Made by a program: the position numbers and the translations under genes
Notes under the pieces: generated by a model
The model's input: only the letters and a program-made list of their open reading frames with translations
Database searches by the model: none
Told to the model about the DNA's origin: nothing
Source: Paracoccaceae bacterium
GTDB taxonomy: Bacteria > Pseudomonadota > Alphaproteobacteria > Rhodobacterales > Rhodobacteraceae
Direction: 5' to 3'
DNA length: 64,000 bases
NCBI GenBank assembly: GCA_021648225.1
Contig: JAKITE010000003.1
Span: 1 to 64,000, forward strand
Part shown: positions 16,808-26,510 of the stretch, in pieces
Layout: each line of letters begins with the position of its first letter
Numbering within the stretch: position 1 is the first letter of the stretch

Positions 16808-17485
16808 TTACCAAATCGTATCGCCATCCAGATCTTTGACAAAAGCATCATGGGTGGCGATTTCCGTTTCCGTTAGGCGCTTTGGCAGGGGATTAACCCG
16901 TCGGGTTGACCTGAAATCGCTATTTCCACCGTTTTCAGCATTATTCGACACTACCGAGAGCATAAAATCCGGCTGTCTGCCGCCGATCAGCTCCAGATAA
17001 ACCTCGGCCAGAATTTCACTATCGAGCAATGCCCCGTGCAAGGTCCGCGCTGAATTATCAATGCCAAAGCGCCGACAAAGCGCATCCAGCGAATTTTGCG
17101 CGCCGGGATATTTACGCCGCGCGATTTCCAATGTGTCCAAGGCTTGCGCCATCGGCAATTTGGCTTTTTTGCACCATGTCAGCTCTGCATTCAGGAATTT
17201 CATATCGAATGACGCGTTATGGATCACCATTTTTGAATCGCCGACAAACTCGATAAACGCCGCTGCAATATCGGCAAAAACCGGTTTATCCGATAGAAAT
17301 TCCATACTTAGCCCATGCACCGCAAACGCACCTGCGGGCATATCGCGCTGCGGATTGATATATTGATGATAGGTTTTTCCGGTTGGCATATGGTTAAACA
17401 ATTCCACTGCGCCAATTTCAACAATGCGATCACCGGTGTTCGGGTCCAGCCCCGTGGTTTCGGTATCCAGCACAATTTCACGCAT
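16808..17485 (-). CDS. dnaQ: DNA polymerase III epsilon subunit (proofreading exonuclease)
   Basis: The 3'-5' proofreading exonuclease of the replicative polymerase, 225 residues. The DEDDh active site is visible: Exo I VLDTETTGLDP (residues 5-15), Exo II HNASFDMKFL, and Exo III HGALLDSEILAEVYLEL. The C-terminal 30 residues are probably the polymerase-binding tail. It is the distal gene of the minus-strand run maf-aroE-coaE-dnaQ that leads away from the presumed replication origin; its start overlaps coaE by 8 bases. Confidence 0.95.
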   Translation of the reverse strand: MREIVLDTETTGLDPNTGDRIVEIGAVELFNHMPTGKTYHQYINPQRDMPAGAFAVHGLSMEFLSDKPVFADIAAAFIEFVGDSKMVIHNASFDMKFLNAELTWCKKAKLPMAQALDTLEIARRKYPGAQNSLDALCRRFGIDNSARTLHGALLDSEILAEVYLELIGGRQPDFMLSVVSNNAENGGNSDFRSTRRVNPLPKRLTETEIATHDAFVKDLDGDTIW

Positions 17486-18068
17486 CGATCTGCCCTTTTA
17501 TTTGATCAATCAGAGTATGAACCTCGGCTCGGGCCGCATCAATACCCTTTGCGGTATCAATCACATAATCGGCTTTTTTTCTTTTTATGGCATCAGGAGT
17601 TTGCCGCGCTAAAATTGCCAAAAAACGGTCTTTGGTCATGTCTTTACGCGCCAAAACCCGCGATTCCTGTATATCGGCGGGGGCAGTAACCACCAAAACC
17701 GCGTCCAGCCATTTTTCGGCTCCGGTCTCGAACAGTAATGGAATATCCAGCAGGACAATTTTTTCAGCTGCATTTCTGGCTAAAAAATCCGAACGGTGTT
17801 TTTTGACAAGCGGATGTATAACAGATTCAATTTTGCTTAAAAGATCATCATTCTTGGCAATTTCATCCCGCAAAATACTGCGGTCAACCGACCCGTCAAT
17901 AATTGCTGCAGGCACCAGCACAGAAATCGGGCCAACACCGGAACCATTATAAATTTCATGCACCGCTGCATCGGCATCCCAAACCGGAATGCCGGTATCC
18001 GCAAAAAAACCGGCCGTAGTGGATTTTCCCATGCCGATAGAACCGGTCAGGCCCAGCGTAAAGCTCAT
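17478..18068 (-). CDS. coaE: Dephospho-CoA kinase
   Basis: A 196-residue P-loop kinase for the last step of coenzyme A synthesis, phosphorylating the 3'-OH of dephospho-CoA. The P-loop GLTGSIGMGKSTTA is at residues 6-19, followed by GIPVWDADAAVHEIY; the CoA-site region shows IPLLFETGAEKWLDAVLVV and the lid ARKDMTKDRFLAILARQ. It overlaps aroE by four bases upstream and dnaQ by eight downstream, so it sits within one transcript. Confidence 0.95.
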   Translation of the reverse strand: MSFTLGLTGSIGMGKSTTAGFFADTGIPVWDADAAVHEIYNGSGVGPISVLVPAAIIDGSVDRSILRDEIAKNDDLLSKIESVIHPLVKKHRSDFLARNAAEKIVLLDIPLLFETGAEKWLDAVLVVTAPADIQESRVLARKDMTKDRFLAILARQTPDAIKRKKADYVIDTAKGIDAARAEVHTLIDQIKGQIDA

Positions 18069-18904
18069 AACCCCAAAACAGCGTTTCGAAGCCCGTCCGT
18101 AACCTCGGGACGCGCACCAAACCAGTTTTCAAACCCCGGAACCCCTTGATGCAGCAGCATTCCCAACCCATCAACGGTTTTTAACCCACGCGCCTGCGCG
18201 GCGGCCAGAAAATCGGTTAATAATGGCGTATAGACAATATCGGTTACCAGCGTATCTTTTGGTGCAGCATCCAGCACCACCGGTAATGCCGGCTGGCCCT
18301 CCATACCCAAAGAGGTGGTATTAACAATAGTCATCGCGCCGTCCATCGCATCCGAGGCGCGATTCCAGTCAACAACCTGAACCTTTGCGCCAAACTGGTC
18401 GGCCAGCATTTCCGCACGGCCTCGGGTGCGGTTGGTTAAGCGCAATTCGGTTACACCCTCGGACAAAAGCGCCGAGACAATCGCCCGCGATGCGCCCCCC
18501 GCACCTAAAACCAGCGCCGGGCCTTTGCGCGCATCCCAATCCGGTGCATTCTGGCGCAGATTCTGGATAAACCCGTATCCATCGGTATTATCCGCGCGGA
18601 TCGAACCATCATCCTTAAAGGTTAATGTATTCGCCGCACCGATCAAAGCCGCACGATCTGTTACCGAATCCGCCAGACCAAGTGCGGGGATTTTATGGGG
18701 CAAAGTAATGTTTACCCCCTTGAACCCAAGCTTGGGCAAAGAACGCAACCCGCCGACAAATTCAGCCTGCGACATTTGCAAAGGCACATAATAGCCCTGA
18801 ATGCCAAGTTCGCGCAGCCAATACCCGTGCAAAACCGGCGATTTACTATGGGCAATCGGAAATCCGATTACGCCCGCTAATGGTGGAGCAATATCACTCA
18901 TCAA
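18065..18904 (-). CDS. aroE: Shikimate dehydrogenase (NADP+)
   Basis: A 279-residue enzyme reducing 3-dehydroshikimate to shikimate in the aromatic amino acid pathway. It has the substrate-binding GFPIAHSKSPVLHGYWL (residues 15-31), the catalytic-lysine motif GVNITLPHK, NTDGYGF, and the NADP-binding loop LGAGGASRAIVSAL followed by NRTRGRAEML. The C-terminal GLGMLLHQGVPGFENWFG is typical. Two consecutive ATG codons open the gene (18902-18904, then 18899-18901). It overlaps maf by 11 bases. Confidence 0.96.
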   Translation of the reverse strand: MMSDIAPPLAGVIGFPIAHSKSPVLHGYWLRELGIQGYYVPLQMSQAEFVGGLRSLPKLGFKGVNITLPHKIPALGLADSVTDRAALIGAANTLTFKDDGSIRADNTDGYGFIQNLRQNAPDWDARKGPALVLGAGGASRAIVSALLSEGVTELRLTNRTRGRAEMLADQFGAKVQVVDWNRASDAMDGAMTIVNTTSLGMEGQPALPVVLDAAPKDTLVTDIVYTPLLTDFLAAAQARGLKTVDGLGMLLHQGVPGFENWFGARPEVTDGLRNAVLGL

Positions 18905-19496
18905 AATAACCTTTTTGCCGCAAAACCGCGAGCAGTTCTAAAAGTGGTAAACCTAATATGCTAAAGTAATCGCCTTTGATGGATGAAAACAACTGCACGC
19001 CCTGTTCTTCGATTTTATATCCGCCAACTGTGGTAAACAGGTTGTTGCCATTTTCTGCGATATATTTATCCAGAAAATCATCGGAAAAATCCCGCATGGT
19101 CAGGGTGGCAACGCCAATATGCCGCCAAACCGGCTGGCCGTTTTCAAATAATACCGCAGCAGAATACAAACGGTGAGATTTATTTCGTAAGCTTATCAAT
19201 TGCTTACGGGACTGATCATGGGTTTCAGGTTTGTCAAAAATCGCACCCTCGAAATCCAGCACCTGATCCGCACCTAAAACCAGCTGACCCGGGTTTTTCA
19301 ATGATACCCGTCGCGCTTTGGCCTCGGCCAAGACATCGGCAACATCGCGGGGCTGCGCAGCCTCAGCCAATAACGCAGATTTGATTGCCGATTCATCAAC
19401 CTTTGCCGGCAGAATTTCCAACGCAATACCTGCATTTTGTAACATTTTTGCCCGGATTTCAGATCCGGATGCAAGAATTAACCGCTGATTCATCAT
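18894..19496 (-). CDS. Maf-family nucleotide pyrophosphatase
   Basis: A 200-residue Maf/YceF-type protein; family members hydrolyse non-canonical or modified nucleoside triphosphates to monophosphates. The opening LILASGSEIRAKMLQNAGI (residues 6-24), the KARRVS segment, LGADQVLDFEG and TVGGYKIEEQG match the family. It is the first gene left of the presumed replication origin, transcribed away from it, with no other gene before hemE. Two ATGs in tandem offer the start; the first is used here. Confidence 0.92.
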   Translation of the reverse strand: MMNQRLILASGSEIRAKMLQNAGIALEILPAKVDESAIKSALLAEAAQPRDVADVLAEAKARRVSLKNPGQLVLGADQVLDFEGAIFDKPETHDQSRKQLISLRNKSHRLYSAAVLFENGQPVWRHIGVATLTMRDFSDDFLDKYIAENGNNLFTTVGGYKIEEQGVQLFSSIKGDYFSILGLPLLELLAVLRQKGYFDE

Positions 19497-19800
19497 AAAT
19501 CTTTATCCTGTGATTCTGTTAGATCTTTGTGGATAACTACGGGTTATACACGGTGAAACTATGCTTACTGATCTATACCCAAACACCCCGTCGGAACATA
19601 CTGGCATTATTCACACTGAATAGATTATTTTTCAAACCCTGTCCTCTGTGGATAACTCTAAAAAATCCCTGCCGTGTTGCTTTGTCGCGATGAATAACCC
19701 TGTTGAAAACTATTTAATTGCGTTAATCCACATTATTCAATGCTACCTATTACAATCACTACTTCTCTTAAATATATTATTTAAGTGTAGGGAGAAACAA
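19497..19800. other. oriC: Probable chromosomal replication origin (oriC)
   Basis: A 304-base non-coding gap between maf (leftward) and hemE (rightward) contains a cluster of DnaA boxes (consensus TTATNCACA). Exact matches: 19528-19536 (minus), 19607-19615 (plus, TTATTCACA) and 19647-19655 (minus). One-mismatch sites: 19544-19552 (TTATACACG) and 19724-19732 (TAATCCACA); looser ones at 19689-19697 and 19733-19741. The right half (19700-19790) is AT-rich and includes a perfect 8-base inverted repeat CTTAAATA-TAT-TATTTAAG at 19767-19785, a plausible unwinding site. In Caulobacter the origin also adjoins hemE, and parA-parB with parS sites lies 7-8 kb away here. The hemE ribosome binding site (AGGGAG) closes the region. 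Confidence 0.82.
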
Positions 19801-20829
19801 ATGTCAGATAAAAAATTACTAAGAGTGCTTGCCGGGGAAACCCTAGAAACGCCCCCTGTTTGGGTAATGCGTCAAGCCGGGCGTTATTTACCTGAATACC
19901 GCGCGCTTCGCGAAACCGCAGGCGGGTTTCTGGATCTGTGCTATAATCCGGATTTCGCCACCGAGGTAACCTTACAACCGATCCGCCGGTTCGGATTTGA
20001 CGGGGCAATTTTATTTGCCGATATTTTATTGATCCCGCAAGCCTTGGGAATGAAGCTGTGGTTTGAAACCGGCGAAGGCCCGCGTTTGGAACCGGTAAGC
20101 AATATGGCCGAGATTAAAAACCTGAAACCGGTCGAGGATATTCACGAGACCTTAAATCCGATCTACGAGACCGTTTCACGGCTGTCGAGCGAACTCCCCC
20201 CTGAAACCACTTTAATCGGCTTTGCTGGCGCGCCGTGGACCGTAGCAACCTATATGGTGGCGGGTCGAGGCACCCCGGATCAAGCCCCAGCGCGAAAACT
20301 GATGTTCGAAGACCCTTTGGCGTTTTCAGCCCTGATTGATCTGATTACAGACGCAACCATTGAATATCTGGCACGACAGGTTCAGGCAGGGGCCGAGGTT
20401 GTAAAATTATTTGACAGCTGGTCGGGTGCGCTTAGCGGATCATGCTTTGAAAAATATGCTTTGAAACCGGCCATTCGCATTGCAACCGAGCTGAAACGAC
20501 GCTTTCCCGGCTTGCCGGTAATTGGCTTTCCGCGTGGTTCTGGCGGTGGATACATCCAGTTTGCCGATGCGGGATGTTTTGATGCTCTGGCGATGGATAC
20601 TTCGGTTCCTGCGGAATGGGCACGGGATAATCTACAGCCAAAGGTCGCGGTTCAAGGTAATCTGGACCCGATGCATATGGTAACCGGCGGTGATATGCTG
20701 GTATCGGAAACCCAACGTCTGTTGGATATTCTTGGCGGTGGGCGGTATATATTCAATCTTGGCCACGGTATTACTCCGCAAGGAAACCCGAAAAATATTG
20801 AAAAAATGCTGAAGGTTATTCGCGGATGA
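19801..20829 (+). CDS. hemE: Uroporphyrinogen decarboxylase
   Basis: A 342-residue enzyme converting uroporphyrinogen III to coproporphyrinogen III in haem and bacteriochlorophyll synthesis. The diagnostic motif [17 protein letters not shown] is at residues 19-35, with the substrate-binding [18 protein letters not shown] and the C-terminal [14 protein letters not shown]. The ATG at 19801 is preceded by AGGGAG. An in-frame reading extends 153 bases upstream into the origin region but is not conserved. It is the first gene right of the presumed oriC and overlaps hemJ by four bases. Confidence 0.97.
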   Translation: MSDKKLLRVLAGETLETPPVWVMRQAGRYLPEYRALRETAGGFLDLCYNPDFATEVTLQPIRRFGFDGAILFADILLIPQALGMKLWFETGEGPRLEPVSNMAEIKNLKPVEDIHETLNPIYETVSRLSSELPPETTLIGFAGAPWTVATYMVAGRGTPDQAPARKLMFEDPLAFSALIDLITDATIEYLARQVQAGAEVVKLFDSWSGALSGSCFEKYALKPAIRIATELKRRFPGLPVIGFPRGSGGGYIQFADAGCFDALAMDTSVPAEWARDNLQPKVAVQGNLDPMHMVTGGDMLVSETQRLLDILGGGRYIFNLGHGITPQGNPKNIEKMLKVIRG

Positions 20830-21281
20830 TTCAAGGGTTTCTGGCTGATTGGCAATTCTGGATAAAATCACTGCATATCATTTCAGTGATCAGCTGGATG
20901 GCCGGCATGTTTTACCTGCCGCGCCTGTTTGTTTACCATGCTGAAAAAGCCGCGATTGGTTCTGAAATGTCCGAGACTTTTAAAATCATGGAGCGTCGGC
21001 TTTTGCGCGCCATCATTAACCCCGCCATGATTGCCACATGGATTTTTGGCCTGATGATGGTGTTCACCCCCGGGGTGATTGACTGGTCACAGATCTGGCC
21101 CTGGGTGAAAACCGCCAGTGTTTTGCTGATGTCGGGCTTTCATGGCTGGCTATCGGCACGGCGCAAGGATTTTGAGCGCGATGAAAATACCCGTTCGGGG
21201 CGGACCTATCGTTTGGCTAATGAAATTCCAACCGTGTTGATGTTTGTGATTGTCATCATGGTGATTGTAAAACCGTTCTGA
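20826..21281 (+). CDS. hemJ: Protoporphyrinogen oxidase HemJ
   Basis: A 151-residue membrane protein of the HemJ family, which oxidises protoporphyrinogen IX in many proteobacteria lacking HemG and HemY. Four membrane helices are evident, with the haem-ligand histidine in the first ([20 protein letters not shown]) and the conserved second-segment motif [20 protein letters not shown]. The C-terminal [22 protein letters not shown] is typical. The ATG overlaps the hemE stop (ATGA), which supports a shared haem pathway role. Confidence 0.93.
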   Translation: MIQGFLADWQFWIKSLHIISVISWMAGMFYLPRLFVYHAEKAAIGSEMSETFKIMERRLLRAIINPAMIATWIFGLMMVFTPGVIDWSQIWPWVKTASVLLMSGFHGWLSARRKDFERDENTRSGRTYRLANEIPTVLMFVIVIMVIVKPF

Positions 21282-21394
21282 ATTGACTCCGGTCAGGAAA
21301 CCGCTTATTTAATCCGCAAGCAGGGCTGTTCTGGCCCGGATACGCTTTTCCAAATATCTAAAAATAGACCAAAGGTCTAACTGCGAGTTTCTGA

Positions 21395-22678
21395 ATGGAT
21401 GATTTGTTTCAAATCGAAAACCTGTCTTTGGCTGATCTAAAAGCCAAAAAAGCCTCTGACATTTTGAAAATGGCCGAAGCGCTGGAGATCGAGAATGCCT
21501 CGACCATGCGCAAAGGCGATATGATGTTTGCGGTGCTAAAAGAAATGGCCGAAGAAGGCGTGGCGATTTCAGGCGATGGTGTGTTGGAGGTTCTGCAAGA
21601 CGGGTTCGGTTTTTTACGTTCCCCCGAGGCAAATTACCTGTCCGGCCCTGACGATATTTATGTGTCGCCAGCCCAGATCAAAAAATACAGCCTGCGCACC
21701 GGCGATACCGTTGACGGGCCAATTCAGGTGCCGCAAGAAGGCGAAAAATACTTTGGCCTGACCGATGTGACCCTGATTAATTTTTGTGATCCCGAAGAAG
21801 CTCAACATAAAATCCATTTTGATAACCTAACGCCGCTTTACCCCGATGAACGTCTGACCTTGGAGATCGAGGATCCGACCATCAAAGACAAAACCAATCG
21901 GGTAATTGACCTTGTAGCACCGATTGGCAAAGGCCAGCGTGGCTTGATTGTGGCACCGCCTAGAACCGGTAAGACTATGATTTTGCAGAATATTGCCAAA
22001 TCTATTGCCATTAATCACCCTGAATGTTTCCTGATTGTGTTGCTGGTGGATGAACGCCCCGAAGAAGTAACCGACATGCAGCGTTCGGTTAGGGGCGAGG
22101 TGGTTTCCTCCACCTTTGACGAACCGGCCACACGCCATGTTGCGGTGGCCGAAATGGTGATTGAAAAAGCCAAACGTCTGGTCGAACATAAACGCGATGT
22201 GGTTATTTTGCTGGATTCCATCACCCGCCTTGGCCGCGCATTCAACACGGTTGTTCCGTCATCCGGCAAAGTGCTGACCGGTGGTGTGGATGCCAACGCA
22301 TTGCAACGCCCCAAACGGTTTTTCGGTGCAGCGCGCAAGATCGAGGAAGGCGGCTCACTGACCATTATCGCCACTGCTTTGATTGATACGGGCAGCCGTA
22401 TGGACGAGGTGATTTTTGAAGAATTCAAAGGCACGGGTAATTCTGAAATTGTGCTGGATCGCAAGATCTCTGACAAACGGGTTTATCCGGCAATTGATAT
22501 TCTGAAATCCGGCACCCGAAAAGAAGAGCTGTTGGTGAGCAAGTCCGACCTGACCAAAATGTTTGTGCTGCGCCGTATCCTGAACCCGATGGGCACGGTT
22601 GACGCGGTTGAATTTTTGCTAAGCAAAATGAAACAAACCAAAACCAATTCGGATTTCTTTGATTCAATGAATACCTAG
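21395..22678 (+). CDS. rho: Transcription termination factor Rho
   Basis: A 427-residue hexameric RNA-dependent ATPase that ends transcription at rho-dependent sites. The N-terminal helical domain ([20 protein letters not shown]), the RNA-binding cold-shock-like domain ([20 protein letters not shown]), the Walker [10 protein letters not shown], the [15 protein letters not shown] segment, Walker [18 protein letters not shown] and the Q/R-loop are all present. The 113-base gap after hemJ contains a small AGACC-AAA-GGTCT hairpin but no clear promoter. The ribosome binding site is weak. rho beside hemE is usual in alphaproteobacteria. Confidence 0.96.
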   Translation: MDDLFQIENLSLADLKAKKASDILKMAEALEIENASTMRKGDMMFAVLKEMAEEGVAISGDGVLEVLQDGFGFLRSPEANYLSGPDDIYVSPAQIKKYSLRTGDTVDGPIQVPQEGEKYFGLTDVTLINFCDPEEAQHKIHFDNLTPLYPDERLTLEIEDPTIKDKTNRVIDLVAPIGKGQRGLIVAPPRTGKTMILQNIAKSIAINHPECFLIVLLVDERPEEVTDMQRSVRGEVVSSTFDEPATRHVAVAEMVIEKAKRLVEHKRDVVILLDSITRLGRAFNTVVPSSGKVLTGGVDANALQRPKRFFGAARKIEEGGSLTIIATALIDTGSRMDEVIFEEFKGTGNSEIVLDRKISDKRVYPAIDILKSGTRKEELLVSKSDLTKMFVLRRILNPMGTVDAVEFLLSKMKQTKTNSDFFDSMNT

Positions 22679-22699
22679 CCACAGCTCTCAAAGGCCAAG

Positions 22700-24001
22700 A
22701 TGGAACATCAAGACACAATCTATGCGCTGGCAAGCGCACGGGGCCGCGCGGGCGTTGCAATTATCCGTGTGTCTGGTCCGCATGCTTTTGATGCTTGTAT
22801 TGCGCTATCCGGTTCGGTGCCGACTTTGCGTCAGGCGCGTCTGTCCGTGTTGCGCCATCAAGGGGTGGAGCTAGATCAAGCGCTGGTTCTGGCCTTTGGC
22901 AAAGGCGCCAGTTTTACCGGCGAAGAGGTTATTGAATTTCACCTGCATGGCGGTATAGCCGTAGTTAATTCTGTGCTTCAGGCGCTTTCGGAAATTGACG
23001 GTTTGCGCATGGCTGAGGCTGGCGAATTTACCCGCAGGGCCTTGGAAAATGATTGCCTTGATCTGGCACAGGTCGAAGGCCTGTCAGATTTGATCGAAGC
23101 TGAAACCGAGGCGCAGCGCAAGCAGGCATTTTTGGTGTTGTCCGGTGTTTTGGGGGATAAAACCGATCACTGGCGCAAGGATTTACTGCGCGCCACTGCA
23201 TTGCTCGAAGCTACCATCGATTTTGTAGATGAAGATGTGCCGGTGGATGTTTTCCCCGAGGTGAAAGCGCTGATCAGCCAGACAAAAACCTCTATCGCTG
23301 ATGAAATCAGCGGCAGCTTTATAGCCGAACGTATTCGCGACGGGTTTGAGGTCGCCATTGTCGGACCCCCAAATATTGGGAAATCTACACTGTTAAATAC
23401 TATATCTGGACGTGATGCTGCGATTACCTCCAACATCGCGGGGACAACCCGTGATGTGATAGAGGTGCAGATGGACCTGAACGGGTTGTCGGTTACGTTT
23501 CTGGACATGGCGGGAATTCGACAAAGCGATGACGAGGTTGAAGCAATGGGCGTGGCGCGCGCCATAAAACGCGCAGGTGATGCGGATATCCGGTTGTTTA
23601 TCATTTCGGATAATCGGGAGCTAAGCGATATTGGTGTCTCGGTTCAGCGTGATGATATAGTGGTTATCGGTAAATCTGACACCGTGGGTGGTAAGTCCCG
23701 TGGTATTTCAGGGAAAACCGGGCTTGGCGTAGATCGGGTATTGACCCGGATTTCAACCGTGTTGGCTGATCGTGCAGGTAAAGCCGGCAGTTTTACGCGC
23801 GAGCGCCATCGAATCGCTTTGGAAAAGGCAGTAATCGGGTTAAATTCGGCCTCTGATCTATTGTCAGATGATTCCAGTATGTCAGAGATAATTGCAGATG
23901 AGCTGCGCTTGGTGGTGCGATCTCTGGATAGTTTGATTGGCCATGTAGATGTAGAGCAAGTGCTGGGGGAGATATTCTCCAGCTTTTGTATCGGAAAGTA
24001 G
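22700..24001 (+). CDS. mnmE: tRNA modification GTPase MnmE
   Basis: A 433-residue GTPase that, with MnmG, makes 5-carboxymethylaminomethyl-uridine at the tRNA wobble position. The N-terminal tetrahydrofolate-binding domain begins [20 protein letters not shown]; the G domain starts near residue 218 with [28 protein letters not shown] and [16 protein letters not shown]; the protein ends in the catalytic C-[IV]-GK motif (FCIGK). It is followed two bases later by mnmG, its functional partner. Confidence 0.96.
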   Translation: MEHQDTIYALASARGRAGVAIIRVSGPHAFDACIALSGSVPTLRQARLSVLRHQGVELDQALVLAFGKGASFTGEEVIEFHLHGGIAVVNSVLQALSEIDGLRMAEAGEFTRRALENDCLDLAQVEGLSDLIEAETEAQRKQAFLVLSGVLGDKTDHWRKDLLRATALLEATIDFVDEDVPVDVFPEVKALISQTKTSIADEISGSFIAERIRDGFEVAIVGPPNIGKSTLLNTISGRDAAITSNIAGTTRDVIEVQMDLNGLSVTFLDMAGIRQSDDEVEAMGVARAIKRAGDADIRLFIISDNRELSDIGVSVQRDDIVVIGKSDTVGGKSRGISGKTGLGVDRVLTRISTVLADRAGKAGSFTRERHRIALEKAVIGLNSASDLLSDDSSMSEIIADELRLVVRSLDSLIGHVDVEQVLGEIFSSFCIGK

Positions 24002-24003
24002 GA

Positions 24004-25875
24004 TTGTTTCACGTGAAACATTTTGATGTCATTATTATCGGCGGAGGCCACGCAGGCGCAGAAGCAGTGCAGGCAGCCAAACGCATGGGTGCAAATACTG
24101 CCTTGATCACCCATAGCTTTGCAAAAATAGGTGAAATGTCCTGTAATCCTGCGATTGGTGGTCTTGGAAAGGGGCATTTGGTTCGTGAAATTGACGCGCT
24201 TGACGGGGTTATGGGCCGGGTTGCGGATGCTTCCGGTATTCAGTTCAGGTTGTTAAATCGCCGAAAAGGCCCGGCAGTTCAGGGGCCACGCACGCAGGCA
24301 GATCGTGAGCTTTACCGTTCTGCAATGCACAAAGAATTTGAACCACATAAAAACCTGACTGTTATCGAGGCTGAGGTTAGCGATTTTATTATTAAATCCG
24401 GAACAGTCACCGGTATCTGTTTGGCCGATGGCACAAGAATATCAGCCAAATCCGTAGTCCTTACCGCAGGAACCTTTTTGCGTGGTGTTATCCATATTGG
24501 AAATAAGGTCTCACAAGGTGGCCGTATTGGCGATAAACCTTCAATCGCTCTAGCAGAAAGAATTGATTCTTTTGGCCTACCTTTGGGGCGCCTTAAAACC
24601 GGTACACCGCCAAGGCTGGATGGTAAAACAATAGATTGGAGCAGCCTTGAGCTGCAACATGCAGACAAAGACCCGGTCCGGTTTTCGTTTTTACCCGGGG
24701 CTGATCTGCCAGCACAAATTGCATGTGGTATTACCCATACAAATACTGAAACGCATGATATCATTAGACAAAATCTTGATAAATCCGCGATGTATGGCGG
24801 TCAGATTGACGGTATCGGCCCACGCTATTGTCCCTCAATAGAGGATAAAATTGTCAGGTTTTCTGATAAAGACTCCCATCAGATATTTCTGGAACCTGAA
24901 GGTTTAAACACAAATACAATTTATCCAAACGGAATTTCGACCTCTTTGCCGCTGGATATACAGGTGCAATATGTCCAATCTATCGCTGGTCTGGAAAAAG
25001 CCGAGATCGTTCAGCCGGGCTATGCAATTGAATATGATTACATAGATCCTCGCGCGCTGGATCATAGCTTGCAACTTCGCTCGGTGCCCGGGCTTTTTCT
25101 GGCTGGTCAAATAAATGGCACAACCGGATATGAGGAGGCAGCAGCACAAGGCTTGGTTGCCGGGTTAAATGCAGCGGCACGTGCGCTCGATAAGCCGGAA
25201 ATCGTTTTTGACCGCGCCACCGCCTATATTGGGGTGATGATTGATGATCTGGTAACACGCGGGGTTTCGGAACCTTACCGGATGTTTACTTCTCGTGCAG
25301 AATACCGGTTATCGCTGCGCGCAGATAATGCGGATCAAAGATTAACCCAGCTTGGATTTGATTTTGGTTGCGTATCACAAATACGCCAAGATTATTTTTT
25401 GAAAAAGATGGAGCGGTTGGCAAAAGCCACTGATACCTATAAAAACCTGACTATTAAGGCTGCCCAGGCCCAAGAATTTGGTATCAAAGTCAATCAGGAT
25501 GGGCGTAAACGCACAGCGCTGACACTGCTAAGCCATCCTAATGTGACAACTGAATTGCTGATGAAAATCTGGCCCGAAACCATGGATATTCCCAAGGAAA
25601 TCCGCAAACAAGTTGAATGCGATGCTAAATATGCCACCTATATTGAACGTCAAAACAAGGATATCGAAAAGCTGCGACGTGATGAGGCGCATCGCATACC
25701 TTCGGATTTTGACTATATGATGATTTCAGGCTTATCTAACGAGCTTAAAGAGAAATTGAATAAGGTTCGGCCTGAAAACCTTGGTCAAGCGGGGCGTATT
25801 GACGGAATGACTCCATCAGCTTTAACGCTGATTCTGGCGACTATCCGGAAATCCGAGTTTCGGCGCAAAGCATGA
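24004..25875 (+). CDS. mnmG: tRNA modification enzyme MnmG (GidA)
   Basis: The FAD-dependent partner of MnmE in wobble-uridine modification. The dinucleotide-binding motif [15 protein letters not shown] is close to the N-terminus, followed by [20 protein letters not shown], both family hallmarks; the C-terminal helical domain starts around residue 550. I take the TTG at 24004 (reading M-FHVKHFDV) as the start because relatives begin FHVKH; TTG at 23986 and GTG at 24013 are alternatives. A perfect parS palindrome spans 24005-24020, so the first codons of mnmG double as a ParB-binding site. The length is about 623 residues. Its stop overlaps the rsmG start (ATGA). Confidence 0.94.
   Translation: MFHVKHFDVIIIGGGHAGAEAVQAAKRMGANTALITHSFAKIGEMSCNPAIGGLGKGHLVREIDALDGVMGRVADASGIQFRLLNRRKGPAVQGPRTQADRELYRSAMHKEFEPHKNLTVIEAEVSDFIIKSGTVTGICLADGTRISAKSVVLTAGTFLRGVIHIGNKVSQGGRIGDKPSIALAERIDSFGLPLGRLKTGTPPRLDGKTIDWSSLELQHADKDPVRFSFLPGADLPAQIACGITHTNTETHDIIRQNLDKSAMYGGQIDGIGPRYCPSIEDKIVRFSDKDSHQIFLEPEGLNTNTIYPNGISTSLPLDIQVQYVQSIAGLEKAEIVQPGYAIEYDYIDPRALDHSLQLRSVPGLFLAGQINGTTGYEEAAAQGLVAGLNAAARALDKPEIVFDRATAYIGVMIDDLVTRGVSEPYRMFTSRAEYRLSLRADNADQRLTQLGFDFGCVSQIRQDYFLKKMERLAKATDTYKNLTIKAAQAQEFGIKVNQDGRKRTALTLLSHPNVTTELLMKIWPETMDIPKEIRKQVECDAKYATYIERQNKDIEKLRRDEAHRIPSDFDYMMISGLSNELKEKLNKVRPENLGQAGRIDGMTPSALTLILATIRKSEFRRKA
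24005..24020. promoter_or_regulatory. parS: parS centromere site 1
   Basis: TGTTTCACGTGAAACA is a perfect 16-base palindrome identical to the ParB-binding consensus. It sits across the start of mnmG, 2.5 kb left of parA. Confidence 0.93.
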
Positions 25876-26510
25876 TTAAACCTAACGCCCCTCAAAGAGA
25901 AAAATTTGAAACTTTGTTTGATGTTCCACGTGAAACAATGGAGCAGCTAGCGCAATATGAAGTGTTGTTAACTAAATGGAATCAAAAGATTAATTTGGTG
26001 GCACCTTCGACCATTCCAGATATTTGGCACAGGCATTTTGCAGATTCCGCTCAATTATGGTCGCTCAGAAACCTAGACGCAACAAATTGGCTGGATATAG
26101 GATCCGGCGCTGGTTTCCCTGCTTTGGTATTAGCCATTTTTGCTAAAAAACAGTCGCCAAACCTGATCTTTACCTTGGTTGAAAGCGATCAACGTAAATG
26201 CGCCTTTTTAATAAACGTAGCTCAAGCCCTGGATTTGAATATCATTATAAAACCAGAGAGAATTGAGAACCTTGCCAGCCAGCCATTTGACATGATTTCA
26301 GCTCGCGCGCTTTCATCTTTGCCCGAGCTTCTGGAAATATCAGAGCCGTTTTGCAAAGAATCGACTATTTGTTTGTTTCCTAAAGGCAATAGATACGAAT
26401 TGGAATTGACCAAAGCCCGAAAAACTTGGCATATAGAAGAACAGAAAATACCAAGCCTGACCGATGCAGAATCGGTTATCCTACGAATTGAAAGCTTTTC
26501 CCGTGCCTGA
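25872..26510 (+). CDS. rsmG: 16S rRNA (guanine-527-N7)-methyltransferase
   Basis: A 212-residue SAM-dependent methyltransferase (GidB) acting on G527 of 16S rRNA. Motif I is [17 protein letters not shown] near residue 75, preceded by the family's [39 protein letters not shown] and the C-terminal strands fit. Codons near 20 contain the second parS site. The start overlaps mnmG by four bases, and the gene is followed by overlapping parA. Confidence 0.94.
   Translation: MIKPNAPQREKFETLFDVPRETMEQLAQYEVLLTKWNQKINLVAPSTIPDIWHRHFADSAQLWSLRNLDATNWLDIGSGAGFPALVLAIFAKKQSPNLIFTLVESDQRKCAFLINVAQALDLNIIIKPERIENLASQPFDMISARALSSLPELLEISEPFCKESTICLFPKGNRYELELTKARKTWHIEEQKIPSLTDAESVILRIESFSRA
25922..25937. 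promoter_or_regulatory. parS: parS centromere site 2
   Basis: TGTTCCACGTGAAACA matches the ParB consensus TGTTNCACGTGAAACA exactly; only the degenerate fifth base breaks the palindrome. It lies inside the rsmG coding sequence, about 0.6 kb left of parA. Confidence 0.93.

Noticed and set aside
19700..19790. CtrA boxes (TTAA-N7-TTAA) in the presumed origin
   Set aside because: TTAA pairs occur, but with spacers of 5 and 9 bases, so the CtrA form is not met.
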